Assembly: GCA_020440605.1 (NCBI GenBank)
Contig: JAGRNT010000011.1
Span: 1-64,000 of the forward strand
Length of the DNA: 64,000 nucleotides
Origin: a bacterium
GTDB lineage: Bacteria; 4484-113; JAFGCY01
Reading direction: 5' to 3'
Below, in pieces: positions 25,507 through 34,346 of the stretch. A program made the translations under genes and the position numbers. The notes below the pieces were generated by a model. That model did no database searches. It was not told the DNA's origin and saw only the letters and a program-made list of their open reading frames with translations. Within the stretch, counting starts at the first letter, position 1. Each line of letters starts with the position of its first letter.

Positions 25507-25812
25507 TCAGGAGTTGCTGCCGCTTCTGTCCACGATGATGATCGGAATTTCCCCCGGCTCGCAGTAACCGAGCTTCTGCTTCAGCAGATTCACCTGGGTC
25601 TCCGTATCGGAATCCAGGCGCTGCTTGTTCTCCAGCAGTTTGGTGAGTTCCGCCAGCTTGCTGTCATAGTCAGCCTGGTTGGCGTCCATCCGCAGCCGCA
25701 TCTCGCGGTTCGCCTGCCAGGCCGTATACGCACGAACGCACAGGCCGCCTGCCAGGAACCAGACGAGCAGCAGGATGGAAAGTCTCTGAAGTGCCCTCAG
25801 ATGATGCCCCAT
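25507..25812 (-). CDS. FtsB/DivIC-like septum-formation protein
   Basis: From the ATG at 25812 this is about 101 residues: a short basic cytoplasmic end, one membrane helix (LSILLLVWFLAGGLCV, ~11-26), a coiled coil (~35-75, ADYDSKLAELTKLLENKQRL) and the C-terminal LGYCEPGEIPIIIV, which matches the conserved LGxxxPGEIVY segment of FtsB/DivIC. These link the early and late divisome as a complex with FtsL and FtsQ. A TTG four codons upstream is an alternative start. It lies 22 bp before the M28 gene on the same strand. Confidence 0.7.
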   Translation of the reverse strand: MGHHLRALQRLSILLLVWFLAGGLCVRAYTAWQANREMRLRMDANQADYDSKLAELTKLLENKQRLDSDTETQVNLLKQKLGYCEPGEIPIIIVDRSGSNS

Positions 25813-25893
25813 AGTTTTTCGCAACCCTCGTGGGAAACAGTATCAAAAATTTCTCCACGGCGGAAGTTTACAAATGTCTAGTACAGCGGAATA

Positions 25894-27402
25894 TCAGGGC
25901 TCGCTGACGGACAGTGGATCGGATCCGTAGTATTCCCTGGTCCGGTCCACATGGGCCCGGATCAGTTCATGCACCTGCACATCGTACTGCGGACTGCTCC
26001 TGCGCAGCTTCCGGATGAACTCATCAGAAGTAATGACGGAGAGGTTGGTGCGCAGGCTTGCCGGGAATCCTTCTTCAGGATCCTCAACATCCGTCAACAG
26101 TGCCTTGTGCAGATATTCAAGCGACTTCTGCTGGAGCTGAATGTCCTCCGCGCTGCGTGGCTGTGCGGCATAAACTGCAGCAAGCAGCATCAGGGACTGC
26201 TGCCTGTCCTCGAAGTTCCGCGCACTTTCCAGGGCCTGCACTGCAAGTTGCAGGGCATTCAATTCATGGCTGACTCCATTGGAATCCAGCAATTCAATTG
26301 TTCCCTGGTTTGTGTACAGACAGACCAGGGAAAGATTCTGCAGAACCTGGGTGTCCATTTCATTTCCAGCATACAGTGCGGCGGCCTCGGAAAGGCAGTC
26401 AGTGCCTCCGCCGATTTCAGCCAGAGCCGCATATACACTGGCCTCCGCTCCATCCCGGGACATTCTCATGAAGGGGGACTGTGAGATCTGGCCGAGGAAA
26501 CCGGCGAATTCCGGGCTGTTACTCCTGCCTTCCGAGGCCAGGATGATTGCCTGGTGCAACGCGATATATGCGGGATCAAGCAGTTCATTGGAAGTGCGAT
26601 CAAGGTAGGCGCGGGCTTCCTGAAATCGTGCATTTTTCAGTAGATAATCCAGCGTCGTTATATATGTGTATCTATCAACTACCGGTTTATTGTTTTCTGA
26701 ATTGTCTGACTTCCCGGTGGAATTATCCTCTTGTGGAATGTCAATTGCTTCGGATTCAAACTGGCTGGCCTGATCATACTGATTTAACATACAGTGAATT
26801 TTGAAGGCCATTGTTGTTGCGGAGCGGGACTGCAGATTCGGTTTAATGTAGCGGTCGATGAGTGCCTTGGCGGACTCGCGCTGGTCCGTCTCCAGCCAGA
26901 GTTCCAGCGCCAGCAGGTCCAGCTCCTCCTGCATGTAGGGCTCACGGCTGAGCAGATCACGCTTCCAGCGTTCGAAGGCATCCTCCTGCTGAGCCATGGC
27001 GAGGAAGTTCAACAGCAGCTCACCGCTGCCCCCCTGGTCTGTGCGCGAGGCGGAGTAGTTCTCCATCATCAGTGGCAGGGCCTCGCGCAGATAGTCATGG
27101 TAGTAATCAGGGTCCATATTGGCTGAGTAGTAGAGCACGATCGCCAGCAGGGTGCGTTCCCGTGGCCCGGGATTCTCCGCATGCAGCTCCCGCAGCTGCG
27201 GCAGCAGGCGCTGCGCCATGGCCTGATCCGGCTGCTCAACCAGTTGCTGAACGGCGGATTCCATCTGGTAATCAGCCATTCCGCTCATCGGCAGGCCCTG
27301 CATGCCCGCCTGCTGGATCTGCCAGGTGCGCCAGCCCAGCCAGGCCGTGACGCCGAGGAATAGTCCAATCAGGAATATTGTGAGTGCATTCGAATTCTTC
27401 AT
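25894..27402 (-). CDS. Membrane-anchored TPR-like protein of unknown function
   Basis: The 502-residue protein has one N-terminal membrane helix (ALTIFLIGLFLGVTAWLG, ~6-23), then an all-helical periplasmic domain. Pairs of helices spaced by 34-40 residues (for example RTLLAIVLYYSANMDPDYYH, ELLLNFLAMAQQEDAFERW, and ARFQEARAYLDRTSNELLDP) look like degenerate tetratricopeptide repeats. Codon usage between 26600 and 26800 is noticeably more A/T-rich. TATATT (27409-27414) ends six bases before the ATG. It probably acts as a protein-protein scaffold in the envelope; that is inference from fold only. Confidence 0.65.
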   Translation of the reverse strand: MKNSNALTIFLIGLFLGVTAWLGWRTWQIQQAGMQGLPMSGMADYQMESAVQQLVEQPDQAMAQRLLPQLRELHAENPGPRERTLLAIVLYYSANMDPDYYHDYLREALPLMMENYSASRTDQGGSGELLLNFLAMAQQEDAFERWKRDLLSREPYMQEELDLLALELWLETDQRESAKALIDRYIKPNLQSRSATTMAFKIHCMLNQYDQASQFESEAIDIPQEDNSTGKSDNSENNKPVVDRYTYITTLDYLLKNARFQEARAYLDRTSNELLDPAYIALHQAIILASEGRSNSPEFAGFLGQISQSPFMRMSRDGAEASVYAALAEIGGGTDCLSEAAALYAGNEMDTQVLQNLSLVCLYTNQGTIELLDSNGVSHELNALQLAVQALESARNFEDRQQSLMLLAAVYAAQPRSAEDIQLQQKSLEYLHKALLTDVEDPEEGFPASLRTNLSVITSDEFIRKLRRSSPQYDVQVHELIRAHVDRTREYYGSDPLSVSEP

Positions 27403-27621
27403 TGACGGAATATATTATCGCCTTCGCTGAGGATAATGTTCCAGTTTTAAGACTTGGTAAAGTTTAACTTTCTACAGTTGCGGATCAGATATCCGTTGTA
27501 TAATCCGACACGTTAGGTTAAATGACGTGTTTCGTCAGTTTAACTAACTGAAGGAAAGGCAAAATCATCCGATAAACGGATAAGAGATTTTAAAACTAAT
27601 CAGGGTTAAGGAAGAACAACC
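27403..27621. promoter_or_regulatory. AT-rich dyad-containing region upstream of the response regulator
   Basis: Divergent regulatory gap of 219 bp. It contains AAAGTTTAACTTT (near 27462), CGGAT-n5-ATCCG (near 27481), TATAAT (27499-27504), AGTTTAACTAACT (near 27538) and CCGATAAACGG (near 27570), then AAGGA before the ATG. The repeated TTTAAC half-sites are candidates for autoregulation by the OmpR-type protein. Confidence 0.45.
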
Positions 27622-28326
27622 ATGGCACAGTCGGTTCTGATAGTTGATGATGAGCAGCAGTTGCGCGACATGCTTGGCGACGCTCTGTCACAGGCGGGTT
27701 ACCAGGTGCACACCGCCCGCAATGTTCCCGAGGGGCGCAATGAACTCGATGCCGAGGCCTTCGATCTCGTTGTCCTCGACATCAACATGAACGGCAGCGA
27801 GAACGGTTTCGACCTGCTGCGCTGGCTGCGCCGCACGAAGAAGGACAAGACTCCCGTGATCCTGCTGACTGCCAGCAGTGCCGAGGATGAGAAGCTGCAG
27901 GCCTTCGAGCTCGGTGCCGACGACTACGTCGTCAAGCCCTTCTCCATTCCTGAGTTCCAGGCCCGCATCAAGGCCGTGATCCGCCGCTATGAGAAGGAGC
28001 GCCCGACCGAGATCGAATTCGGCGATGTGCGCATCGACTGCTCCGCGCGCATCGTCTATCGCAGTGAGGAAGAGGTCAAGCTGCGTCTCAAGGAATACCA
28101 GATCCTCGTGACCCTCGCGGAGAACCCCGGCGTGGCGATCAGCCGCCACGAGCTGTTCAAGAGCATCTGGGGCGATGACAGCCCGAGCGGTGAGAAGACC
28201 GTCGACGTGACGATCCACACCCTGCGTGACAAGATCGAGGGTGATCCCAGCAACCCGCAGTTCATCCAGACCGTGCGCGGCTTCGGCTATCGCTTCCAGC
28301 CCGCGGTTGAAAGCGTCGTCGGCTAG
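27622..28326 (+). CDS. OmpR/PhoB-family response regulator, orphan
   Basis: The 234-residue protein has a receiver domain (~3-120) with the acidic pair DDE (9-11), phosphoacceptor Asp in VVLDINMNG (~53), LLTASS (Thr/Ser switch) and VVKPFS (Lys). A winged-helix effector domain (~135-230) includes ISRHELFKSIWGDD, VDVTIHTLRDKIEG and TVRGFGYRF. It binds DNA as a dimer on phosphorylation. No histidine kinase gene is nearby, so its partner must be elsewhere. A long AT-rich 5' region with several dyads precedes it and a bidirectional terminator follows. Confidence 0.92.
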   Translation: MAQSVLIVDDEQQLRDMLGDALSQAGYQVHTARNVPEGRNELDAEAFDLVVLDINMNGSENGFDLLRWLRRTKKDKTPVILLTASSAEDEKLQAFELGADDYVVKPFSIPEFQARIKAVIRRYEKERPTEIEFGDVRIDCSARIVYRSEEEVKLRLKEYQILVTLAENPGVAISRHELFKSIWGDDSPSGEKTVDVTIHTLRDKIEGDPSNPQFIQTVRGFGYRFQPAVESVVG

Positions 28327-28350
28327 ACGGGGCATTCCCAATAAATGAAA

Positions 28351-28380
28351 AGGCGTCCCCTGCGGGACGCCTTTTTCGTT
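28351..28380. terminator. Bidirectional Rho-independent terminator
   Basis: Nine-bp stem AGGCGTCCC/GGGACGCCT around CTGC, flanked by TTTTTCGTTTT on the plus side and the complement of ATAAATGAAA on the other; serves the response regulator and the convergent gene at 28409. Confidence 0.9.
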
Positions 28381-28408
28381 TTCTGATTCCGTTTCCGCCG
28401 GTCTGAAT

Positions 28409-29119
28409 CTACTCGCCCTGGTCTGCTGGCACCGAGGCCTCGGCCGCCAGGCTCTCCAGGCGCAGCTTGCGCTCCTTGTACTGCTCGAATGATCTGGAAT
28501 GCGGGGAGGTGTAGGCCCCGACCATCCAGACACTGCCGGCGGGACGCATCGCCCAGTAGTCCAGCCCGTAAGTGATCTCCTGCTGGGGAATGTAGTCCAC
28601 GCTGGGCCCGTTGATGCTCATGATGAAGCTCATCGGCTTGGGGTTCCACAGTCCGGAGTACAGCTCCGGCGGGCATTCCTGCACCACCAGGTTGCCGGCG
28701 GTGAAGCCCTCGCCTTCCCAGCGCACGGGTTCCCAGTTGTTGTATGGATTGCCGGGCCAGTGTTCGATGATGTCCATCTTCATCAGCACGGAGCTGCCCT
28801 GGGGCAGCTGACGGTGAATGTCCTTATAGATCAGGAAACCGCCATAGATCGTGAACATTGCATAGCGCAGGTAATGCTCCTGCTCCTCAACCGTCCATTC
28901 CTCTGCCGGCTTGGACTTCAGCACGGCTTCAGCAGCGAGCAGCTTCTCCTCGGACTTCTGCAGCTCCTCCTCATAGCGCTGCATCATCTCCTCCTGGAAA
29001 CTGCTCATCTTTTCCTGCTTTTCCTGCTCAGTCATGGACTGGGCAAAGCAGGGCTGGGCGGTGATGCTGAGCGAGGCGGCGGCTGCCACCAGCAGTAAGC
29101 AGGTATTGAGCTTTATCAT
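28409..29119 (-). CDS. Exported protein with coiled coil and pseudopilin-like domain
   Basis: Start at 29119 follows GGGAG and gives 236 residues with a cleavable signal peptide (to CFAQ, ~26). A charged coiled coil (~28-65) is followed by a beta-rich region with HWPGNPYNNWEPVRW, GFTAGNLVVQE, YIPQQEITYGLDYWAM and VWMVGAYTS. The NPY plus late Tyr/Gly pattern recalls the globular part of type II secretion pseudopilins, but the class III signal helix is missing. The lipoprotein at 51731 carries two related-looking domains. Function unknown; a secretion-system accessory role is speculative. Confidence 0.6.
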   Translation of the reverse strand: MIKLNTCLLLVAAAASLSITAQPCFAQSMTEQEKQEKMSSFQEEMMQRYEEELQKSEEKLLAAEAVLKSKPAEEWTVEEQEHYLRYAMFTIYGGFLIYKDIHRQLPQGSSVLMKMDIIEHWPGNPYNNWEPVRWEGEGFTAGNLVVQECPPELYSGLWNPKPMSFIMSINGPSVDYIPQQEITYGLDYWAMRPAGSVWMVGAYTSPHSRSFEQYKERKLRLESLAAEASVPADQGE

Positions 29120-29288
29120 GATGTGCTCCCTTGCAGGATTGTTCCAGATCGAGTGTACCTCATCAGCCATGCATGGACAATCCTGCAGTCTGCCGGCAAC
29201 TGAAGTTGAATGAATCCTGCCCCGGGTTGAAGCTATACTTCCACGCGCCAGTGCGGCAGCCAGTCGCGCGGCAAAGGAGAACCGGCGC

Positions 29289-30890
29289 ATGGGTACCCAC
29301 GGACAGCAGGTCAGCTCAATGGAGCTGATGGACAAGATCGTCACGCTCTGCAAGCGGCGCGGCTTCGTCTTCGCCAACAGTGAGGTCTACACAGGCCTCA
29401 GCGGTTTCTGGGACTACGGTCCGCTGGGCGTCGAGATGAAGAAGAACCTCGAGCGCTTCTGGTGGGACTACATGGTGCGCAGCCGTGACAACGTCGTCGG
29501 CCTCGACTCCGCCTGCATTGGTCCCGAGTCCGTCTGGACCGCCAGCGGACATGTCGGCGCATTCAACGACGCCCTGATTGACGACAAGAACAGCAAGGAG
29601 CGCTTCCGCATTGACCAGCTCCAGTACGAGACCGAGGAAGATGCTGAGAAAGCCGAGCTCTACGCGCTCAACTGGCTCAATGCCGGCAGCAACGGTGACG
29701 AGACCGCCTTCTGGGACGGACTGAAGGAGCACATCGGCTACTACCCGATGAACCCGAACACCGGCAAGCCCAGCCGCTTCACCGTGCCGCGCCAGTTCAA
29801 CCTGATGTTCCGCCAGCAGATCGGTGCGACGGGGGAGGGCGGCCAGACCGGTTATCTGCGTGCCGAGACCTGCCAGCCGATCTTCGTGGACTTTGACAAC
29901 GTGCGCGTGACCTCACGCCAGAAGGTGCCCTTCGGGATCTGCCAGGTTGGCAAGGCCTTCCGCAACGAGATCAACCCGCGCAACTTCCTGTTCCGTGCCC
30001 GTGAATTCGAGCAGATGGAACTCGAATTCTTCGTGCGTCCCGATGAGCTGACGGCGAAGCTGCGCGAACTGAATGCCACGGACGAGGGCAGTGTGCCCGG
30101 CCAGCCGGCCGGCACCGCGGGCACGATGGACTGGTATGAATTCTGGCGAGGAGAGCGCCGCAGCTTCTACACGCAGCTCGGCCTGCCGGACGAGATGATC
30201 CGCGTGCATGACCATCCCGCGGAGAAACTGGCGCACTACGCCAGGGCCGCATTGGACTTCGAGTTCGAGTTCCCCTTCGGCTGGGGCGAGCTGGAGGGCG
30301 TGCACCACCGTGGCAGCTTTGATCTCGGCCAGCATCAGAAGCACAGCGGCAAGAGTTTCGAATACTTTGACGACGAAGCGATGGCAATGCTCACCGCCGC
30401 CGGGATGGACAAGGCGGAGGCCAAGGAACTGGCAACCTACCTGCCGGCCTGCATCGAGACCTCAGTCGGCCTCGGGCGGATGTTCCTCGCCGTGCTGACC
30501 GCCGCCTACCACGAGGACGAGCAGGACACCAAGCATGAGGGCAAGGACACGGACATCCGCATCGTGCTGCGCCTGCACCCGCGCATCTCGCCGATCACCG
30601 TCGCCGTGCTGCCGCTTTCCAAAAAGCTCAGCGGGGCAGACAGCAAGTCCTATGCGCTGTACCGCGAGCTGCTGGAGGCCGGGCTGAGCGTCGAGTTTGA
30701 CGACGCGGGCAGCATCGGCAAGCGCTATCGCCGCCACGATGAGATCGGCACGCCCTGGTGCCTGACCTACGACTTCGACAGCGAAGAGGATGGAGCCGTG
30801 ACCGTGCGCGACCGCGACACCCTGACCCAGGAGCGCGTGAAGATCAGCGACTTGGTGGACGAGCTGCTGCGGCGCTACCGCCGGGCCTGA
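29289..30890 (+). CDS. glyS: Glycyl-tRNA synthetase (homodimeric, class II)
   Basis: The 533-residue protein is the alpha2 type. Motif 1 region FVFANSEVYTGLSGFWDYGPLG (split here: FVFANSEVYTG, GFWDYGPLG; ~20-45), motif 2 with FRNEINPRNFLFRAREFEQME (FRNEI, RAREFEQME; ~217-236), and motif 3 PACIETSVGLGRMF (~380-393) are all present, followed by the anticodon-binding domain (~420-530). It attaches glycine to tRNA-Gly. The stop touches the convergent lipoprotein gene at 30891. A TATACT box lies near 29231 with a GGAG Shine-Dalgarno; no T-box leader is visible. Confidence 0.95.
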   Translation: MGTHGQQVSSMELMDKIVTLCKRRGFVFANSEVYTGLSGFWDYGPLGVEMKKNLERFWWDYMVRSRDNVVGLDSACIGPESVWTASGHVGAFNDALIDDKNSKERFRIDQLQYETEEDAEKAELYALNWLNAGSNGDETAFWDGLKEHIGYYPMNPNTGKPSRFTVPRQFNLMFRQQIGATGEGGQTGYLRAETCQPIFVDFDNVRVTSRQKVPFGICQVGKAFRNEINPRNFLFRAREFEQMELEFFVRPDELTAKLRELNATDEGSVPGQPAGTAGTMDWYEFWRGERRSFYTQLGLPDEMIRVHDHPAEKLAHYARAALDFEFEFPFGWGELEGVHHRGSFDLGQHQKHSGKSFEYFDDEAMAMLTAAGMDKAEAKELATYLPACIETSVGLGRMFLAVLTAAYHEDEQDTKHEGKDTDIRIVLRLHPRISPITVAVLPLSKKLSGADSKSYALYRELLEAGLSVEFDDAGSIGKRYRRHDEIGTPWCLTYDFDSEEDGAVTVRDRDTLTQERVKISDLVDELLRRYRRA

Positions 30891-31694
30891 TCACTGCGGA
30901 GCCTGTTCGTATTCCAGCACCACGCTGATCTCCTGGCTGTCGCCGACATGGCTGGCCGGGATCTCATACGAGGCGAACAGGCGCACCACATAGCGACCCG
31001 GCTCCTTGGGGAAGAAGGTGAACTGGCCCTTGTTGCCGCTCAGCAGCGCGGATTCCACCGCGTCATCAGCGGTGGCGCTGCCTTCGAAGTTGCCATCCAC
31101 CCTGAACAGCCCGATCCAGGAATCATGCGGGAAGTCATCCGGCACCTGGAAGTAGGCCACGATCGGCAGGCCGACCTTGAGCAGCATGTCCTCAGTCACC
31201 TCGCCGACGTTGATGGAGACAAAGGGCGGCTGCTGGGCGACCGGGTCACCCTTGGGCCAGGCGGCCACGCTGAACTTCTCGCGGTCCAGCTCCGTTCCGC
31301 TGCTGTCCAGCAGTACCACCGTGAACTTGCCGGTTGATTCCGGCAGCCAGCCATTCGAACTGTCCGGTCCGCTGACCGGTTCGAAGGAATCCAGTTCCTC
31401 CGTCTGCACCTTGCCATTCGCATCCTGGCCGGTTTTCAGCAGCTTCAGCAGATAGCTGCCGGACTCCGGGATCGAGAGCTGGATGCGCTGGCCGAGCTTC
31501 AGCTCCGTCGCATTAAGCTGCAGCGCGGAACTGTCCGTATTGGCAGGCTTGGGAGCTTCCAGCTCGCTTGGCTGGGTCTCAACAGGCCCGCCCTGGTTGT
31601 CCGTTCCGTCCTCACGCGGGGCATCCGCCGGGCAACCGCAGAGCAGGCCCAGCAGTACGGCAGGGATAATCATCGAAAGGAAATGGTTTTTCAC
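30891..31694 (-). CDS. Lipoprotein of unknown function
   Basis: The 267-residue protein begins at GTG (31694) with a lipoprotein signal (LLGLLCGC, Cys21), an acidic Pro-rich linker (~25-55) and two beta-rich domains of roughly 100 residues (RIQLSIPESGSYLLKLLKTG; DDFPHDSWIGLFRVDGNFEG and GRYVVRLFASYEI), which look like Ig- or CARDB-type folds. No enzyme motif. TAGAAT (31701-31706) ends six bases before the GTG, so it is a leaderless-type start. The strongly consensus rpsT promoter fires the other way from the same gap. Confidence 0.65.
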   Translation of the reverse strand: MKNHFLSMIIPAVLLGLLCGCPADAPREDGTDNQGGPVETQPSELEAPKPANTDSSALQLNATELKLGQRIQLSIPESGSYLLKLLKTGQDANGKVQTEELDSFEPVSGPDSSNGWLPESTGKFTVVLLDSSGTELDREKFSVAAWPKGDPVAQQPPFVSINVGEVTEDMLLKVGLPIVAYFQVPDDFPHDSWIGLFRVDGNFEGSATADDAVESALLSGNKGQFTFFPKEPGRYVVRLFASYEIPASHVGDSQEISVVLEYEQAPQ

Positions 31695-31700
31695 GGCTAG

Positions 31701-31706
31701 ATTCTA
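31701..31706 (-). promoter_or_regulatory. TAGAAT -10 box for the lipoprotein GTG start at 31694
   Basis: Six bases between the hexamer and the GTG; no Shine-Dalgarno. Confidence 0.55.
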
Positions 31707-31738
31707 TCCGAGAATCAGCTCTGATTGCGTTTGTGGCC

Positions 31739-31766
31739 TTGACACGGTAACATCTGGGGCTATAAT
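31739..31766 (+). promoter_or_regulatory. Consensus promoter of rpsT
   Basis: TTGACA (31739-31744) and TATAAT (31761-31766) with a 16-bp spacer: perfect matches at both hexamers, the strongest sigma-70-type promoter seen in this window. Leader of about 24 nt with GGAG before the GTG. Confidence 0.9.
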
Positions 31767-31796
31767 CTTCCTTCCACTTTTGAGCGGAGAAACTAC

Positions 31797-32078
31797 GTGG
31801 CGAATACGAAGACAGCAAAGAAGCAGATCCTGGTGTCCCGCCGGAACCAAGAGCGCAACGTGCATTTCAAGACGATGCTGAAGACCAGCATCAAGAAGGC
31901 GCGCACCGCGATGGCCGGAGAGGACAAGGAAGCCGCCAAGGCCGCGCTGGATGCCGCCGTGAAGCGCATCTACAAGAGCGCCACCAAGCGCCTGATCAAG
32001 AAGCAGAACGCCTCCCGCAAGGTCAGCCGCCTGATGCTGGCTTTCAACAGGCAGTTCGGCGAAAAGGCTGAGGCCTGA
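31797..32078 (+). CDS. rpsT: 30S ribosomal protein S20
   Basis: The 93-residue, very basic protein starts MANTKTAKKQI at a GTG codon and carries RNQERNVHFKTMLKTSIKKA (~17-36), the S20 signature, and a C-terminal KNASRKVSRLM-type helix. It binds 16S rRNA early in 30S assembly. The non-ATG start resembles the weak start used in enterobacterial rpsT autoregulation, but the feedback is not shown here. The stop lies 11 bp from the convergent comEC end. Confidence 0.95.
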   Translation: MANTKTAKKQILVSRRNQERNVHFKTMLKTSIKKARTAMAGEDKEAAKAALDAAVKRIYKSATKRLIKKQNASRKVSRLMLAFNRQFGEKAEA

Positions 32079-32089
32079 ACCACAGCGCG

Positions 32090-34300
32090 CTAGCGCAGCA
32101 GACTGAATGACAGAAGCCTGTCCCACGGGGCAGGCTTCATGCTTATCTCAGCCGAACTTTCCCTGATTCCTTCGATCGCCCCTTCTCCCTCCGCATCCAC
32201 CGACAGCCATACCTGGGCCTGGTCCAGCTCTCCGATGTTTCCCGCGCCAGGCTCCCAGCCCTGACTGGCTACCAGCACAACCGCACCCGCACCAAGTTCG
32301 CAGCTTTCTGCCTGACTGTCCCAGATTACTGCGGCTCTGCCGCTGCCGAGCCTGCAACTGATCCCCGCCGTATCTCCATCCGCTCCGGCCAGCAGCTCGA
32401 AGGGCGGATCCTCGGCTGATTCAAGCAACAGTTGCTCATTGCTCAGATCCTGCAGTGGATTGCTTTCCGGGACTGAGTCGATCCAGTACACACTGTCCAC
32501 ACGGCTCACTCCGCGGGCCTTGAGTGCACTGAGCAGATTGTCGGCATTGTGGCGGCGGCTCAGCCAGTAGTTGCTGGCCAGCAGGCAGCGGCCCTGCACG
32601 GGATTGTCATGGTAGACCGCGAAGCTGCGTTCCAGGCGCAGCACCACCAGTTCCGGACTGGGCAGCAGCAGGCGTCCGGCGACCCAGCCCGTACAGATCC
32701 AGCCCAGCAGCAGACAGGCCGGCTGCAGCAGTGCCAGCTGCCCCGGGCTGATCCGTTCGCGATTGCGCAGCCATTCGCCGGCCAGCAGCACCAGCAGGTA
32801 GAAAGCCGCGATCACGATTCCGGGTGGAGAGGGCACCGCAATGCTGGAGAAGGGCAGGCCGGCGAAGAAGGCCGCCAGTCCGTCCAGCAATCCAGCGATA
32901 CTGCCCACAAGCCAGTTCAGCAGGCTGCCGATCCCCGGCACGGCACTCAGCCCGAAGCTGGAGAGCGCACCACAGACCAGCAGCACGAGCGAGAGCGGCA
33001 CGGCCAGCAGGTTGCTCAGCAGGCCCACGAGTGAGAACTGGTGGAAACTCGCCGCCAGCACGGGCGTTACGAACAGCTGCGCCCCGCCCGTTGTCAGCAG
33101 GCCGTCCGTCAGGAAGCGCCGCCAGCCGCTCAGGCCCGTCGCATAGGGACTGAGGATCCCCATCAGGTAGATCAGCCCGAAGGTCGCGAGGAAGCTCAGC
33201 TGGAAGCCCGGGGTGAAGAGCTGCAGCGGCTGGGTCAGCAGCAGGATCAGCCCCGCCTGGGAAAGCGTTGACAAACCGTCCACGCGCCGCAGGAACAGCC
33301 GCCCGGCACAGAGCAGGATCCCCATGCACAGTGCGCGCACGATGCTAGTTTCATAGCCCGTGATCCCGGCATAGATCGCCACGACGCTGATCGTCACCAG
33401 GAACTGCAGCAGGCTGATCCAGGTGCCGCGGGCGTCGAAGCCGCGCGGGCTGCGCCACAGCATCATTGCCATCAGCACGATCAGCAGGCTGACCTGCGTG
33501 CCGCTGGCAACGAGGATATGCGTCAGTCCGGCCCGGCGGAAACGCTCCTGCAGTTCCTCATCCAGGTCCGTGATCTTGTCGCCATAGACCACACTCACCG
33601 CCAGGTCCCGCCGCGATTCCGGCAGTCCGGCGGTGAGACTGGCCGTCAGCCGGCCGCGCAGCCGCGTGAGCCAGGCCAGCCGGCGGCTGCCGCTGTCATC
33701 CTCGATGCGCAGGAAGCGCTCGCTCGGGATGTAGCAACTCAACAGCGTGCCGCGCTGCAGCAGGTAAGCGCGGTAGTTGAACTGGCCGCGATTGCGCGGG
33801 TTCTCGACTTCCTCCAGCAGGCCGTGGAAGCTGAAGCGGTCCCCGGGGCTGAGCAGGTAGTCCGGCTCACACTGCAGGTAGATCTGGCAACGCCCCAGTC
33901 CGGCGCTGCGTTCCAGCTCACCCGCTCGGCTGAACTCGGCGATGAAGCGCAGGTGCCCGCGCTGGTACTTCGGCAGGCTGCGCACCGTGGCCGTGCAGAA
34001 GATGTCCTCCTCACCCGCCACACTGTTCAGCGGCGCGCGCGTGACCTGCTGGACCGCGATGCCGCAGTAGAGGTAGCCACACAGGCAGAGTGCCAGTGCT
34101 GCGGGCAGCCGGGCCAGCCAGTTGCCTGAGGTATGCCAGAGCCAGTGCAAGCCCAGCAGGCAGCCCAGCAGCACTAGCGCCGGCCAGAAGACCAGGCCGG
34201 GCAGTCCTGCCGGCATTCCCAGCTGGCCGCCGAGCGCAATGCCGAGCGCGAACAGCAGCAGAACCTGCAGGTAGATGCGCTCACTGACGAAACTGAACAT
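32090..34300 (-). CDS. comEC: ComEC/Rec2-type DNA uptake channel protein with degenerate C-terminal domain
   Basis: From the ATG at 34300 the protein has 736 residues. N-terminal membrane helices enclose an OB-like DUF4131 segment (~95-200). The Competence domain (~235-520) contains RRAGLTHILVASGTQVSLL, the family hallmark, plus about eight membrane helices. The C-terminal ~170 residues sit where ComEC usually has a metallo-beta-lactamase domain. Here LRLERSFAVYHDN and LLASNYWLSRRHNADNLLSAL replace it and no HxHxDH motif exists, so nuclease activity is unlikely. ComEC transports single-stranded DNA across the inner membrane during transformation. Confidence 0.85.
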   Translation of the reverse strand: MFSFVSERIYLQVLLLFALGIALGGQLGMPAGLPGLVFWPALVLLGCLLGLHWLWHTSGNWLARLPAALALCLCGYLYCGIAVQQVTRAPLNSVAGEEDIFCTATVRSLPKYQRGHLRFIAEFSRAGELERSAGLGRCQIYLQCEPDYLLSPGDRFSFHGLLEEVENPRNRGQFNYRAYLLQRGTLLSCYIPSERFLRIEDDSGSRRLAWLTRLRGRLTASLTAGLPESRRDLAVSVVYGDKITDLDEELQERFRRAGLTHILVASGTQVSLLIVLMAMMLWRSPRGFDARGTWISLLQFLVTISVVAIYAGITGYETSIVRALCMGILLCAGRLFLRRVDGLSTLSQAGLILLLTQPLQLFTPGFQLSFLATFGLIYLMGILSPYATGLSGWRRFLTDGLLTTGGAQLFVTPVLAASFHQFSLVGLLSNLLAVPLSLVLLVCGALSSFGLSAVPGIGSLLNWLVGSIAGLLDGLAAFFAGLPFSSIAVPSPPGIVIAAFYLLVLLAGEWLRNRERISPGQLALLQPACLLLGWICTGWVAGRLLLPSPELVVLRLERSFAVYHDNPVQGRCLLASNYWLSRRHNADNLLSALKARGVSRVDSVYWIDSVPESNPLQDLSNEQLLLESAEDPPFELLAGADGDTAGISCRLGSGRAAVIWDSQAESCELGAGAVVLVASQGWEPGAGNIGELDQAQVWLSVDAEGEGAIEGIRESSAEISMKPAPWDRLLSFSLLR

Positions 34301-34346
34301 CCCGCCGCCCCTGTCACTACACGACGTATACTGCGGAGGATAAGCC

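Noticed and set aside
29120..29288. T-box leader for glyS
   Set aside because: No AGGGUGGNACCGCG-like T-box sequence, specifier loop or terminator in the gap.
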